From JACCVG01 sp963790245 (GTDB taxonomy: Bacteria > Actinomycetota > Thermoleophilia > Solirubrobacterales > Thermoleophilaceae), in NCBI GenBank assembly GCA_963790245.1, contig CAWBNP010000002.1, positions 62,001 through 126,000 on the forward strand: a stretch of 64,000 bases of DNA, in the 5' to 3' direction. A model generated the notes under the pieces. That model was not told the DNA's origin. It saw nothing but the letters and a program-made list of their open reading frames with translations, and did no database searches. Shown one piece after another: positions 27,711-37,329 of the stretch (position 1 is the first letter of the stretch; every line of letters starts with the position of its first letter). The position numbers and the translations under genes were made by a program.

Positions 27711-28378
27711 CCCTGAGCGGCCGTCATCCGCAGGCGGCTGCCCCTCCGCCACGCGAATCCGAGCGCTTGTCGCTCGGGGTGGCCGCGCGCCTCTCGCGCT
27801 ATCTCCAGGTCCTGACCCAGGCCAAGAAGATGGGCCGCGACACGATCTCCTCCCAGGAGTTGGCCGAGTACACGCACGTCAACTCGACCCAGATTCGCCG
27901 GGATCTGTCCGGTTTCGGCAAGTTCGGCAAGCGGGGCGTGGGCTACAACATCGACTCGCTGCTCGCCCAGATCCGCAGGATCCTGCGCACCAGCGGCCAG
28001 CACAACATCGCGCTGTTCGGGGCCGGCCACCTCGGTCAGGCGATCGCCAGCTCGGACGTGTTCGCCGACCACGGCTTCCAGATCGTCGCGATCTTCGACA
28101 CCGACTCCGGCAAGGTCGGGCAGGAGATCGGTGATTCCCTGCGGGTCCGCAACTACGACGACCTCGCAGCGGTGGTCGAGGGCGACGACATCGTCGTGGG
28201 TGTGCTCGCGCTGCCCGCGGCGGCCGCCCAAGCCGTCGCTGACGATCTCGTCGACCACGGCGTGCGTGTGATCTTCAACTACTCCGAGGCGCTGTTGCAG
28301 GTGCCGCCGGAAGTGACCGTCCACACCTCCAGCCCCGCTGTCGACCTGCTCTATGCGCTCTACTTCTACCTCGCCTAG
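27707..28378 (+). CDS. rex: Redox-sensing repressor Rex
   Basis: Senses the NADH/NAD+ ratio and represses respiratory and fermentative genes. The N-terminal winged helix has YTHVNSTQIRRDLSGFGKFG, and the NADH-binding Rossmann fold has IALFGAGHLGQAIA. The C-terminal dimerisation helix ends LYALYFYLA. Length 223 aa is typical. The GTG at 27707 overlaps the glutaredoxin-like gene. In streptomycetes rex precedes hemA/C/D; those genes are not here, and a YbdK-type ligase follows after 12 bp instead. Confidence 0.96.
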   Translation: MTLSGRHPQAAAPPPRESERLSLGVAARLSRYLQVLTQAKKMGRDTISSQELAEYTHVNSTQIRRDLSGFGKFGKRGVGYNIDSLLAQIRRILRTSGQHNIALFGAGHLGQAIASSDVFADHGFQIVAIFDTDSGKVGQEIGDSLRVRNYDDLAAVVEGDDIVVGVLALPAAAAQAVADDLVDHGVRVIFNYSEALLQVPPEVTVHTSSPAVDLLYALYFYLA

Positions 28379-28390
28379 GGACCTCAGCTG

Positions 28391-29542
28391 ATGCTCGACA
28401 TGACCCGCACGCGCGAGATCTTCGACGCCTCGACCGACTTCACAGTCGGCATCGAGGAGGAGTTCGCGCTCCTCGATCCTGGCTCGCGCGACCTGATCGC
28501 CCGCTTCGAGGACCTTGAAGCGGCAGCCACAGCCGACGACGTTCTCCGTGACGCGGTCGCCGGCGAGCTGATCTCCTCCGAGATCGAGATCCGGTCGAAG
28601 CCCGGCCGCGATTTTGCCGATGCGCTCGACAGCCAGCGCGAGAATCGACGGAGGCTGTTCGCGTTAGCAGCCGCCCAGGGGGTCGAGCTCGGATCGACGG
28701 GCACCCATCCCTGGAGCCCGTGGCAGGAGCAGCGGATCATCGACACCGAGCACTACCGCCGGTTGAACGAGGACCTCGGCTACGTCGCCTGGCGCAACAA
28801 CACCTTCAGCCTCCAGGTCCACGTCGGGATCGAAGGCGCCGATCGGGCGATCGCCGTCTGCGACCGGATGCGCCACGTGCTCCCGGAGTTGCTCGCTGTA
28901 TCTGCGAATTCGCCGTTCCTCGACGGTCGTGACTCCGGCCTGGCTTCGGTCCGCTCCCAGATCTTCACGCGCAGCTTCCCCCGCTGCGGGATCCCGGATC
29001 CGTTCGGAAGCTTTCAGGAGTACGCGCGCTACGTCGACCTGCTGGTCGAGATGCACTCGATCGTCGAGTTCACCCAGCTCTGGTGGAGCATCCGCCCCCA
29101 CCACCGTTACGGCACGATCGAAGTCCGTATCTGCGATGCCCAGTCGAGCGCTGCGGAATCCGACGCGCTGGCCGGGTTGATGGTCGCCTGCGTGGCCCAG
29201 GCGGTAGTCGATCACGATGAAGGGGTTCCGTTCGTGGCGGCCCCCGGGATGCTGATCGAGGAAAACACCTGGCGCGCGATCCGCTACGGGACCGAGGGGA
29301 AGCTGATCGACCTCGGCGAGCGGCGCGAGTTCCCCGCTGCGGCGCTCGGCGATCGGCTGCTCGCCTGGACCGCACCCGTCCGCGCCGAGCTCGGAATCGC
29401 GTGTGAGCTCCCGGAGCAGACCGGGACGATCCGCCAGCGCCGCGCGCTCGCGGAGGGTTCGCTCGAATCGGCCTACGGCGCCGAGGTCGATCGGACCCAG
29501 ACAACCTTTGCAAGCAACGAGGAGGTCGTGGTCGATGGTTGA
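28391..29542 (+). CDS. YbdK-type carboxylate-amine ligase (GCS2 family)
   Basis: Glutamate-cysteine-ligase-2 fold. FTVGIEEEFALLDP is the metal/nucleotide-binding start; ISSEIEIRSKPG, STGTHPWSPWQEQRI, NTFSLQVHVGI, ANSPFLDGRDSGLASVRSQ and RYGTIEVRICDAQ are family blocks. YbdK proteins have weak glutamate-cysteine ligase activity in vitro, and their physiological substrate is not settled. The ATG at 28391 and a second in-frame ATG 9 nt later are both possible. Its end overlaps the next gene by 8 bp. Confidence 0.9.
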   Translation: MLDMTRTREIFDASTDFTVGIEEEFALLDPGSRDLIARFEDLEAAATADDVLRDAVAGELISSEIEIRSKPGRDFADALDSQRENRRRLFALAAAQGVELGSTGTHPWSPWQEQRIIDTEHYRRLNEDLGYVAWRNNTFSLQVHVGIEGADRAIAVCDRMRHVLPELLAVSANSPFLDGRDSGLASVRSQIFTRSFPRCGIPDPFGSFQEYARYVDLLVEMHSIVEFTQLWWSIRPHHRYGTIEVRICDAQSSAAESDALAGLMVACVAQAVVDHDEGVPFVAAPGMLIEENTWRAIRYGTEGKLIDLGERREFPAAALGDRLLAWTAPVRAELGIACELPEQTGTIRQRRALAEGSLESAYGAEVDRTQTTFASNEEVVVDG

Positions 29543-30005
29543 TTCCGGTGGGGCCGATCCGTTCGGCGATCCGACGCGCGGTGAGCCGACGGAGGAGGAG
29601 ATGCGGGCGGCGATCGAGGAGCAGCTGCGCAACCTGCACGTCGAGGACGTGGTGCTGCAGTCGGTTGCGACGCTGATGAGCCTCGCGGGTCGCAGGCTCG
29701 GGCTCGCGCCGGGCAGCGAGGGCGAGCGCGATCTCGTCCAGGCGAAGCTCGCGATCGACGGCACGCGGGCGCTCGTCGGCCTGATCCCCGATCCCCAGGC
29801 AGGTCAGATCCGTGAGGCGCTGAGCCAGGTTCAACTCGCCTTCGCCCAGCTCTCGGGCCAGCCGGCCCCGCAGCCGCACGAGGCTCCACCGGAGGGCGAG
29901 GATGTCTCGCCGCCGGCGCCCGCCGAAGCGCCGCCCGGGCCTGGGGGCCTCAGCGACGAGGAACGGGCGAAGGCGCGCGCGAAGATCTGGACGCCGGGGA
30001 GCTAG
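29535..30005 (+). CDS. DUF1844-like helical protein
   Basis: A 156-aa protein whose centre, VEDVVLQSVATLMSLAGRRL followed by ERDLVQAKLAIDGTRALVGL, matches the DUF1844 pattern, a short helical family of unknown function common in actinobacteria and myxobacteria. The remainder is Pro/Glu-rich and ends in DEERAKARAKIWTPGS, a motif that resembles short C-terminal peptides. The ATG at 29535 is inside the end of the ligase gene. No function can be given. Confidence 0.75.
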   Translation: MVDSGGADPFGDPTRGEPTEEEMRAAIEEQLRNLHVEDVVLQSVATLMSLAGRRLGLAPGSEGERDLVQAKLAIDGTRALVGLIPDPQAGQIREALSQVQLAFAQLSGQPAPQPHEAPPEGEDVSPPAPAEAPPGPGGLSDEERAKARAKIWTPGS

Positions 30006-30040
30006 ACCCGACCCGCAAGCCGTTTCGGAGCCGCCCGCGA

Positions 30041-30168
30041 TACGATCGCCCGCGCTTTTCCGTCCCGCGTACGCAGCGCCCTGGTCGGGCGCCGGCCCGC
30101 GGGGCTTTACGCGAGAGGGCCCGGGCTGCCGGGGCCGCGCGTCAAACAATCATCCGGAGGGATTTTCC
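30041..30168 (+). promoter_or_regulatory. Promoter and structured leader of hppA
   Basis: TACGAT at 30041-30046 is a plausible -10, putting the start of RNA near 30053. The remaining leader of about 115 nt contains GCGCCC-TGGTC-GGGCGC, a perfect hairpin, and further GC-rich pairing, ending with a strong Shine-Dalgarno (GGAGGG, 30156-30161). I do not recognise a known riboswitch in it. Confidence 0.45.
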
Positions 30169-32244
30169 TTGACTGAGTTTCTGACCGAATACGGGATCAT
30201 CGTCGCGCTTGCTTGTGCCGGTGCCGCGGTGGTCTATGGCATCGCCACCTCGCGCTGGCTGCTGGCGAAGTCCCCGGGCAACGAGGAGATGCAGGAGATC
30301 TCCGCGGCTGTCCAAGAGGGCGCCCAGGCCTATCTCCGCACCCAGTACACGATCATCGCCGGCGTTGCCGTCGTGCTCGTGGTGCTGCTCGCGCTCGCGC
30401 TCAACCTGACGACTGCAATCGGCTTCGCGATCGGCGGCTTGTTCTCCGGTGCGGCCGGCTTCATCGGCATGAACGTCTCGGTGCGCGCCAACTGTCGCGT
30501 CGCCGAAGAGGCTCGCAACGGCATCTCGGGCGCCCTCCAGGTCGCCTTCCGCGGCGGCGCGGTCACCGGCATGCTGGTTGCCGGGCTCGCGCTGCTCGGC
30601 GTCGCCGGCTACTACGGGATCCTCCTGGGCACGGGCGCGACCGAGAAGGAATCGGTCGACGCGCTGATCGGCCTCGGTTTCGGCGGCTCGCTGATCTCGG
30701 TCTTCGCCCGGCTGGGCGGCGGCATCTTCACGAAGGCCGCCGATGTCGGCGCCGACCTCGTCGGCAAGGTCGAGGCCGGAATCCCCGAGGACGACCCCCG
30801 CAACCCGGCCGTGATCGCCGACAACGTCGGCGACAACGTGGGCGACTGCGCCGGTATGGCCGCGGACCTGTTCGAGACCTACGCCGTCACGGCCGTCGCC
30901 GTGATGCTGCTCGGCGTCCTCACCTTCAACCAGGTCGACCAGGTCGCGCTCTACCCGCTCGTGATCGGCGGCGTCTCGCTGATCGCATCGATCATCGGCA
31001 CCTACGCCGTCAGGACTCGCACCGGCAACGTCGAGCGGGCGCTCTACCAGGGGCTGTTCGTCTCCGGCCTGCTGGCGGCGATCGCCTTCTACCCGGTCAC
31101 CAAGTGGATGATGTCCGATCTCACGTTCGCCACCGACTCGGTGCTGCTCACCGGCGGCGCTTCGGCGGCGCCCGACGCGGGCGCGCTCTACCTCTGCACT
31201 CTGATCGGCATCGGCATCACGGCGGGCCTGTTCTTCATCACCGACTACTTCACCTCGACCCGATTCCGCCCGGTGCGGACGACGGCCAAGGCGTCGGTTA
31301 CCGGTCACGCGACGAACATCATCCAGGGCCTCGCCCAGGGCTACCAGTCGACGGCGCTGCCGGCGATCCTGCTGGCGCTCGGCATTCTCGGGGCCAACGA
31401 GCTCGCGGGCATCTACGGGATCGCGGTCGCGGTCATGGCCCAGCTCTCGCTGACCGGCCTGATCGTCGCGCTCGACGCCTTCGGTCCGATCACCGACAAC
31501 GCGGGTGGCATCGCCGAGATGGCCAACCTGCCGGAAGAGGTGCGGGCGATCACCGATCCGCTCGACGCTGTCGGCAACACGACCAAGGCCGTCACCAAGG
31601 GTTACGCGATCGGCTCGGCCGTCCTGGCCGCCCTGGTGCTGTTCGCGGCGTTCATCGAGGAACTCCAGGAAGCGGCTGGCGGTGAGGTGATTCCATTCGA
31701 CCTCTCCTCGCCGGAGGTCCTGATCGGTCTGCTGATCGGCGGCATGATGGTCTACCTGTTCGCCTCGATCTCGATGGAGGCCGTCGGCCGCGCCGGAGGG
31801 CTCGTCGTCGAGGAGGTCCGTCGCCAGTTCAAGGAGAACCCGGGCATCATGGACCGCACGGCCAAGCCCGACTACGCGACCTGTGTGCGGATCGTCACCT
31901 CGGCAGCGCAGAAGGAGATGATCGTTCCGGCTCTGATCCCGATCGTCATCCCGGTCGTCGTCGGGCTGCTCTCCGCGCAGGCGCTCGGCGGGTTGCTGAT
32001 CGGCGTCATCGTCGTCGGCTTCTTCATGGCCGTTTCGATGACCTCGGGTGGCGGCGCCTGGGACAACGCCAAGAAGCTGATCGAGGACGGCGAGTTCGGC
32101 GGCAAGGGCTCCGATGCCCACGCCGCGGCGGTCACCGGCGACACGGTCGGCGACCCCTACAAGGACACCGCCGGCCCCGCGATCAACCCGATGATCAAGG
32201 TCGCGAATATCGTCGCGCTGCTGATCATTCCGTTCCTGGTGTAG
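30169..32244 (+). CDS. hppA: K+-independent proton-pumping membrane pyrophosphatase
   Basis: Uses pyrophosphate hydrolysis to move H+ across the membrane. About 16 membrane segments; the pyrophosphate site is in DVGADLVGKVEAG, DDPRNPAVIADNVGDNVGD and DAHAAAVTGDTVGDPYKDT. The monovalent-cation determinant reads GNTTKA (469-474): Lys473 is the signature of the K+-independent type, whereas K+-dependent enzymes have Ala there. The TTG at 30169 is preceded by GGAGGG at a proper distance and gives 691 aa, the normal length; the frame is open far upstream but that is not coding. A terminator follows. Confidence 0.96.
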   Translation: MTEFLTEYGIIVALACAGAAVVYGIATSRWLLAKSPGNEEMQEISAAVQEGAQAYLRTQYTIIAGVAVVLVVLLALALNLTTAIGFAIGGLFSGAAGFIGMNVSVRANCRVAEEARNGISGALQVAFRGGAVTGMLVAGLALLGVAGYYGILLGTGATEKESVDALIGLGFGGSLISVFARLGGGIFTKAADVGADLVGKVEAGIPEDDPRNPAVIADNVGDNVGDCAGMAADLFETYAVTAVAVMLLGVLTFNQVDQVALYPLVIGGVSLIASIIGTYAVRTRTGNVERALYQGLFVSGLLAAIAFYPVTKWMMSDLTFATDSVLLTGGASAAPDAGALYLCTLIGIGITAGLFFITDYFTSTRFRPVRTTAKASVTGHATNIIQGLAQGYQSTALPAILLALGILGANELAGIYGIAVAVMAQLSLTGLIVALDAFGPITDNAGGIAEMANLPEEVRAITDPLDAVGNTTKAVTKGYAIGSAVLAALVLFAAFIEELQEAAGGEVIPFDLSSPEVLIGLLIGGMMVYLFASISMEAVGRAGGLVVEEVRRQFKENPGIMDRTAKPDYATCVRIVTSAAQKEMIVPALIPIVIPVVVGLLSAQALGGLLIGVIVVGFFMAVSMTSGGGAWDNAKKLIEDGEFGGKGSDAHAAAVTGDTVGDPYKDTAGPAINPMIKVANIVALLIIPFLV

Positions 32245-32276
32245 GCACCCGATAGCCGTCGTCTGGCGGAGTCATA

Positions 32277-32314
32277 CGGAGGCTCGCGTGCGGAGCACGC
32301 GACGCCTCCGTTTC
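32277..32314 (+). terminator. Intrinsic terminator of hppA
   Basis: CGGAGGC-TCGCGTG pairs with CACGCGA-C-GCCTCCG (one bulged C), loop of 5 nt, followed by TTTCC. It starts 33 bp after the hppA stop. Confidence 0.75.
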
Positions 32315-32357
32315 CGCCGCCATACTCGGTTCTCGGGCACCTATGACGGGAGGCGTG

Positions 32358-33176
32358 ATGGATTACGAGACGTTGCTCTACGAGCTGGACGACCATGTCG
32401 TCACGCTGACCTACAACCGGCCCGACCAGCACAACGCGGTCAGTCGGAAGATGAACGAGGAGCTGCACGACGCCTGGCAGCGGTTCCGCGACGACGATCA
32501 GGCCTTCGTGTTGGTCATCACGGGCGCCGGGAGCACGACCTTTTGCGCAGGCTGGGACTTGGCCGATGCGGCGGAGCTGACCTTCGAAGACATCGGGAGC
32601 TGGGATTCCTTTCGCAGCTACCTGCACAACTGCCCGGGCGAGTGTGGCTACACGCGCAAGGCCGACATCTTCAAGCCGGTGATCGCCGCCGTCAACGGAT
32701 ACGCGTTTGCTGCGGGACTCGAGACGGCTCTGCTGGCCGACATCCGGATTGCGGCGGAGAACGCCGAGTTCGGCGCGCTCGAGCGGCGCTGGAACATCGT
32801 CGGCGGCGACGGCCTCACGGTTCGGCTGCCGCTCGTGGTGGGTTACGCAAAGGCAATGGAGCTGATCATCACGGGCCGTCGGATTGATGTCCACGAGGCG
32901 GAGAGGATTGGTCTCGTCAATGAGGTCGTGCCCTCAGGCAAGGCGCTCGAGCGGGCCCAGGCGCTCGCGCACGAGATCGCGGCACTTCCGCAGGGCGCGA
33001 TTCGCAGCGACAAGGAATCGGTGATCCGCGGGCTCGGTCAAACGCTCGAGGAGCGGCTGCGGATCGAGGCCGAGCTCACGCTCTCGATGTTCATGCGCAA
33101 GGACTCGCACCGGTTGGGCGCCGCGGCATTCAAGGCGGGAAACCTGGCTCCGGAGTGGCCCAACCACGGACTCTAG
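32358..33176 (+). CDS. Enoyl-CoA hydratase/isomerase family protein
   Basis: Crotonase fold: LTYNRPDQHNAVSRKM, the oxyanion-hole region FCAGWDLAD, AAVNGYAFAAGLETALLADIRIA and LPLVVGYAKAMELIITGRRI. Glu residues that act in hydration are at positions of LETALLADIRIAAENAEFGALE. It probably acts on an acyl-CoA in fatty-acid or aromatic degradation; no partner genes are near. I chose the ATG at 32358 because GGGAGG lies just before it; an ATG at 32343 is the alternative. Confidence 0.85.
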   Translation: MDYETLLYELDDHVVTLTYNRPDQHNAVSRKMNEELHDAWQRFRDDDQAFVLVITGAGSTTFCAGWDLADAAELTFEDIGSWDSFRSYLHNCPGECGYTRKADIFKPVIAAVNGYAFAAGLETALLADIRIAAENAEFGALERRWNIVGGDGLTVRLPLVVGYAKAMELIITGRRIDVHEAERIGLVNEVVPSGKALERAQALAHEIAALPQGAIRSDKESVIRGLGQTLEERLRIEAELTLSMFMRKDSHRLGAAAFKAGNLAPEWPNHGL

Positions 33177-33198
33177 GCGGCAGGAGTAGCTTTCCGCC

Positions 33199-35097
33199 GT
33201 GGCTGAGAGGCGACCGAAGAACGCTGGGCTCGAGCGTGTCCTTGGAACGGGCGCGCTCTTTTCCACGGCCTACGGCAACGTAGGCAGCTCGATCTACTAC
33301 GCGCTCGGCCTGGTTGCGGTGTTCGCGCTGGGAATGACGCCCGTGGTCTTCCTGATCGCGGGCATCATCTTCATCTTCACGGCCGCGAGCTACACCGAAG
33401 CGACGACGATGTATCCCGAGGCTGGCGGATCCTCGTCGTTCGCCCGCCACGCGTTCAACGAGTTCTGGTCGGCCCTGACGGCTTGGGGCCAGATGCTCAA
33501 CTACATCATCACGGTCGCCATCTCGGCGTTCTTCCTGCCCCACTACCTGGGGGCCGTGTGGGAGCCGCTGCTCCGCGCGCCCTGGGACATCGCGGTGGCA
33601 GTCGCGGTGATCGTGTTTCTCGGCGCGGTCAACATCCGTGGCCTGAAGGAGGCCGCGAGCTTCAACACCGTGCTCGCGGTCGCAGACCTACTCACCCAGA
33701 TCGCACTCGTGTCGCTCGGCGCGGTACTCGTCCTTTCGCCCGAGATCCTCGTCTCGAACATCGATTTCGGGGTCAGTCCGACGCTCGCCGACTTCCTTAT
33801 CGCAATCCCGGTCGGGATGGTCGCGTTCACCGGAATCGACACGATCTCCAACATGGCCGAGGAGGCCAAGGACTTCGGCGAGACGATTCCCCGCGCGATG
33901 CGGATGGTCGTCGGCGCCGTGATGCTGATCTCGCTGACACTGCCCGCCGTCGCGCTCTCCGCAATGCCGGTCGAGAACGGAGTCACGCTGCTGGCTCTGC
34001 CGTCTGAACAGGGTGGCTTCGCCGACAACCCGATCGCGGGTGTCGTCAGCAGCCTCGATCTCGGCGCCCTGAAGCCGATCGCCGAGATCTACGTCGGGTT
34101 GCTGGCCGCGACGATCCTCTTCATCGCGACCAACGCCGGCCTGATCGGCCTCTCACGGTTGAGTTATTCGATGGGGCAGTACCGCCAGCTGCCGCAGGTC
34201 GTTCGCCAGCTCCACCCGCGCTTTCGGACCCCCTACGTCGCAATCATCCTTTTCGGGTCGATCGCCTGCCTGACGCTGATCCCGGGCGAGGCGGAGTTCC
34301 TGGGCACCGTCTACGCCTTCGGGGCGATGCTGTCGTTCACGATGGCCCATGCGTCGGTGGTTGCGCTGAGGTTCCGCGAGCCCGATCGTGAGCGGCCCTA
34401 CAAAGCGCCCTGGAACGTCCGCGTGCGGGGCGTCGAGATACCACTCGTCTCAGTCCTCGGGGCGCTCGGGACCGGGGCTTCGTTGCTGGTGGTGACGATC
34501 CTCAACGTCGAAACGATGATCACCGGCGGAATTTGGTTGACGATGGGAATGCTGATCTATGTCGCATACCGCCGCAACCAGGGACTGTCGCTGGCCGGGA
34601 CCTCGAGGATCGTCCTGCCCGACGCGATCGTCGAGCACGAGGTCGAGTACGAATCGGTGCTCGTGGTCTTCGAGGACGGCGTCTATTCGCGCGAGGTCGT
34701 TGCCACGGCGGCCAAGCTCGCGGCCAAGCGGCGCCGGGGAATCCACGTGCTGGCGACGATCACCGTCCCGGCAAATGCGCCGATCACGGCCGCGCTACCC
34801 GAGCAGGAATCGCGTGCCCAGTCCGCGATCGATTCGGCCAAGGTGCTCGTCGGTCGACGGCTGACCGGTCACTACGAGAAGGTCCGCGCCGGCGAGGCTG
34901 GCCGGCGGATCGTGCAGGAGGCCCGGGAGATCAACGCGCGCGCGATCGTCATGGCGATGCCCGAGCGGCGGACCGGTAGCTCGCTGTTCGGCCGGGCGAT
35001 CGAGACCGTTCTCGAGGAGCGTCCGTGCCGGGTGATCATTGAATCCCGGCCCGCCAAGGACGAGCACGGCGCCGCCGCCCCGGGGGCGCGATCATGA
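33199..35097 (+). CDS. APC-superfamily permease with C-terminal UspA-like domain (1)
   Basis: About 12 membrane segments (residues 18-470) begin with the APC sequence GSSIYYALGLVAVFALGMTP. A cytoplasmic tail of about 160 residues (VEYESVLVVFEDG, then RAIVMAMPERRTGSSLFGRA) is a universal-stress-protein-like domain. The layout matches KimA-type K+ importers as well as amino-acid permeases. The group of two such permeases and two TrkA proteins on this stretch makes potassium uptake the better guess. The GTG at 33199 follows TAGCTT (33187-33192) by 6 nt. The gene overlaps the next by 4 nt. Confidence 0.85.
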   Translation: MAERRPKNAGLERVLGTGALFSTAYGNVGSSIYYALGLVAVFALGMTPVVFLIAGIIFIFTAASYTEATTMYPEAGGSSSFARHAFNEFWSALTAWGQMLNYIITVAISAFFLPHYLGAVWEPLLRAPWDIAVAVAVIVFLGAVNIRGLKEAASFNTVLAVADLLTQIALVSLGAVLVLSPEILVSNIDFGVSPTLADFLIAIPVGMVAFTGIDTISNMAEEAKDFGETIPRAMRMVVGAVMLISLTLPAVALSAMPVENGVTLLALPSEQGGFADNPIAGVVSSLDLGALKPIAEIYVGLLAATILFIATNAGLIGLSRLSYSMGQYRQLPQVVRQLHPRFRTPYVAIILFGSIACLTLIPGEAEFLGTVYAFGAMLSFTMAHASVVALRFREPDRERPYKAPWNVRVRGVEIPLVSVLGALGTGASLLVVTILNVETMITGGIWLTMGMLIYVAYRRNQGLSLAGTSRIVLPDAIVEHEVEYESVLVVFEDGVYSREVVATAAKLAAKRRRGIHVLATITVPANAPITAALPEQESRAQSAIDSAKVLVGRRLTGHYEKVRAGEAGRRIVQEAREINARAIVMAMPERRTGSSLFGRAIETVLEERPCRVIIESRPAKDEHGAAAPGARS

Positions 35098-35288
35098 CCG
35101 GGCGCGCGTATCTCTCGGGGTCCCTGATTCTCGCGGCTCTGCTCGTCATCCTGGGGGCGGCGATCGTGGTGCGGACGGTCCTGCTGGGCGGCGAGATCCT
35201 GTCGTTCGGCTTGATCTTCGGCGTGCTCGTCGCGCTGCTCGGCCTCGGCCGCCTCTACATTGCCTACAAGGGCGCCCGCCCTCGATGA
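35094..35288 (+). CDS. Small two-helix membrane protein
   Basis: A 64-aa protein with two membrane segments (ILAALLVILGAAIVVRTVLL and LIFGVLVALLGLGRLYIAY). It overlaps the preceding and following permease genes by 4 nt, so it is translated with them and may be a small accessory subunit. No family recognised. Confidence 0.75.
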   Translation: MTGRAYLSGSLILAALLVILGAAIVVRTVLLGGEILSFGLIFGVLVALLGLGRLYIAYKGARPR

Positions 35289-37261
35289 GCTTCCGGTCAG
35301 GACTCAACCGAGTCGCCGGGCGCGACGCCCCGCCGCCCGGCCCGCGTTTCAGCCGCGTGCTCGGGGTCCCGGCGCTGATGGCCATCCTGCTGAGCGCGGT
35401 GGGCGGCTCGATCCTCTACGGGTTGGGAGTGGTCGCCGGCAGCGCGCTCGCCCTGACCCCGGTCGCGTTCCTCGTCGCCGGCCTGGCGTTCGTGACGGCC
35501 GCCGCGGTCTACTCGGAGGGCAACTCGCTCCATCCGGAGCGCGGCGGCGCGTCGATGTTCGCCCGCTACGCGCTGGATGAGTTCTGGAGCTTTGTCGCCG
35601 GGTGGGCGATCCTGCTCGATTACCTGATCGTGATGGCGCTGGCGGTTTTCGCCGCGACCCATTACCTGACGGCTTTCCTTCCGGCGGCCGGGGAGTGGCC
35701 GGGCGAGGCGCTCGCGGCGCTCGCGATCGTCGGTTTCGTCGCCTGGTCGAACATCCGCGGGATGTCCGCTCTGCGGCTGAACCGGCTGCTGCGGGCCGGC
35801 GTCGCCAACTTCGCCCTCCTGATCCTGATCGTCGTTCTCGGGCTACTGACCCTCGGCGATCCGCTGATGGTGTTGCGCTCCGTCGAGCTCGGCGGCTGGC
35901 CGGGCGTCGAGGATCTGATCTTCGCGACCGTGATCGCGGCCGCCGCCCTGACCGGGATCGAATCGGCGTCCGGCTTGGCCGGGGAGCTGCGGGTCGGGCG
36001 CGGCGGACTGCGACGGGTCGTGCTGCTGACGCTGCTGGTCGTCCCGGCGACACTGGTCGGCGTGTCGATCGTGGCGCTGATGGCGTTTCCCGTCGTCGAC
36101 GGGGGCACGGCGCTCGCAAGCACCTGGATCGACGCCCCGTTGCTCGGCGTGGCATCGGCCTTCGAACCCGCCGGGCTCCGCTCCGCGCTGACGGTCGCCG
36201 TCGGCGTGGTCGGCGTAATCGTCCTGGTGCTCGCCGCCAACGGCAACATGCTCGGGCTCTCGCGGCTCGGCTACTCGCTTGCGACCAACCGCCAGATTCC
36301 GAGCGATCTCGGCCGCCTGCATCCCGAGCGCGCGACTCCGTTCGTCCTGATCGTCATCGCGGCGACGATCGTGTTCGCGCTGTCGCTGTCCTCGGACATC
36401 GACTTCCTCGCCGGGCTGTTCGCGTTCGGGGCGACGTTGTCGCTCACGATCGCCTGCGTCTCGGTGATCGTGCTCCGCTTCCGCGAGCCCGACCGGCCCA
36501 GGCCGTTCCGGATCCGGCCCTCGATCGCCGTCGGTCGCGGGTCGATCCCGATCCCCGCGTTACTGGGTGCGATGGCCGGTCTGGCCGCCTGGGTCAGCGT
36601 GATCGCCTATCACGAGGGCGCCCGGCTCGCCGGCAGCGCGTGGCTGCTCGGCGGTGTCCTGATGTACGTGATCTACCGAACGGCGCAGGGCAAGTCGCTG
36701 CGCAAGCGGTTCGTGATCCCCGAGCAGTCGTTGCGCGACGATCCCGACCTCGCCTACGGCAGCATTCTCGTGCCCGTCTTCGGTCGCGAGCTCGACGATG
36801 ACATCGTCGGCACCGCCGGGCGCCTCGCGGCCGAGGAGGCCGAGGACGACGAGGTCATCATCGACGCGATCTACGTGATCGAGATTCCGATGTCGCTGCC
36901 GATCGACGCGCGAATCCCCGACGAGCGGGTGCGGGTCGCCCGCCGCGCGCTGACGCGAGCGAAGGAGGTCGGCGAGGAGTACGAGGGGGTGCTCGTCGAG
37001 ACCGCGACCGTGCGCGGGCGCAATGCGGGCCAGACGATCGTGTTCGAGGCGCGACGGCGTGGTGTGGAGGTCATCGTCCTGGCCGCCGAGGACCCGACGC
37101 GGACCCGTGGAGGCTCGCTGCTGGGCGGCCGCGGAGCACCGCGCGACCGGGTCGTCGGCCAGGTGACCCAATACGTGATCGACAAGGCTCCCTGCCGTGT
37201 GGTCCTGACCGCGCCCCCGACTGGAGAGGACACGATCCGGGAGGGCGTCGCACCCGACTGA
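35285..37261 (+). CDS. APC-superfamily permease with C-terminal UspA-like domain (2)
   Basis: A 658-aa relative of the permease two genes upstream: 12 membrane segments starting GGSILYGLGVVAGSALALTP, and a tail with GSILVPVFGRELDDDIVGTA and VEVIVLAAEDPTRTRGGSLL, the ATP-binding shape of UspA-like domains. The tail is more strongly acidic than that of its partner. The ATG at 35285 is fixed by the overlap with the small membrane protein. The permease pair may form one regulated transporter or have two substrates; the two TrkA genes 69 bp downstream favour K+ (inference). Confidence 0.85.
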   Translation: MSFRSGLNRVAGRDAPPPGPRFSRVLGVPALMAILLSAVGGSILYGLGVVAGSALALTPVAFLVAGLAFVTAAAVYSEGNSLHPERGGASMFARYALDEFWSFVAGWAILLDYLIVMALAVFAATHYLTAFLPAAGEWPGEALAALAIVGFVAWSNIRGMSALRLNRLLRAGVANFALLILIVVLGLLTLGDPLMVLRSVELGGWPGVEDLIFATVIAAAALTGIESASGLAGELRVGRGGLRRVVLLTLLVVPATLVGVSIVALMAFPVVDGGTALASTWIDAPLLGVASAFEPAGLRSALTVAVGVVGVIVLVLAANGNMLGLSRLGYSLATNRQIPSDLGRLHPERATPFVLIVIAATIVFALSLSSDIDFLAGLFAFGATLSLTIACVSVIVLRFREPDRPRPFRIRPSIAVGRGSIPIPALLGAMAGLAAWVSVIAYHEGARLAGSAWLLGGVLMYVIYRTAQGKSLRKRFVIPEQSLRDDPDLAYGSILVPVFGRELDDDIVGTAGRLAAEEAEDDEVIIDAIYVIEIPMSLPIDARIPDERVRVARRALTRAKEVGEEYEGVLVETATVRGRNAGQTIVFEARRRGVEVIVLAAEDPTRTRGGSLLGGRGAPRDRVVGQVTQYVIDKAPCRVVLTAPPTGEDTIREGVAPD

Positions 37262-37329
37262 GCCGGCGGCCGCGGGCACGCACCCCCAACGACGGGCGCC
37301 CGACAAGCGGGACCTCTAGAGTGCCGGGA

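Noticed and set aside
30142..32121. 659-codon antisense frame within hppA
   Set aside because: Covers the whole pyrophosphatase gene, is highly polar and repetitive in composition, and has no domain.
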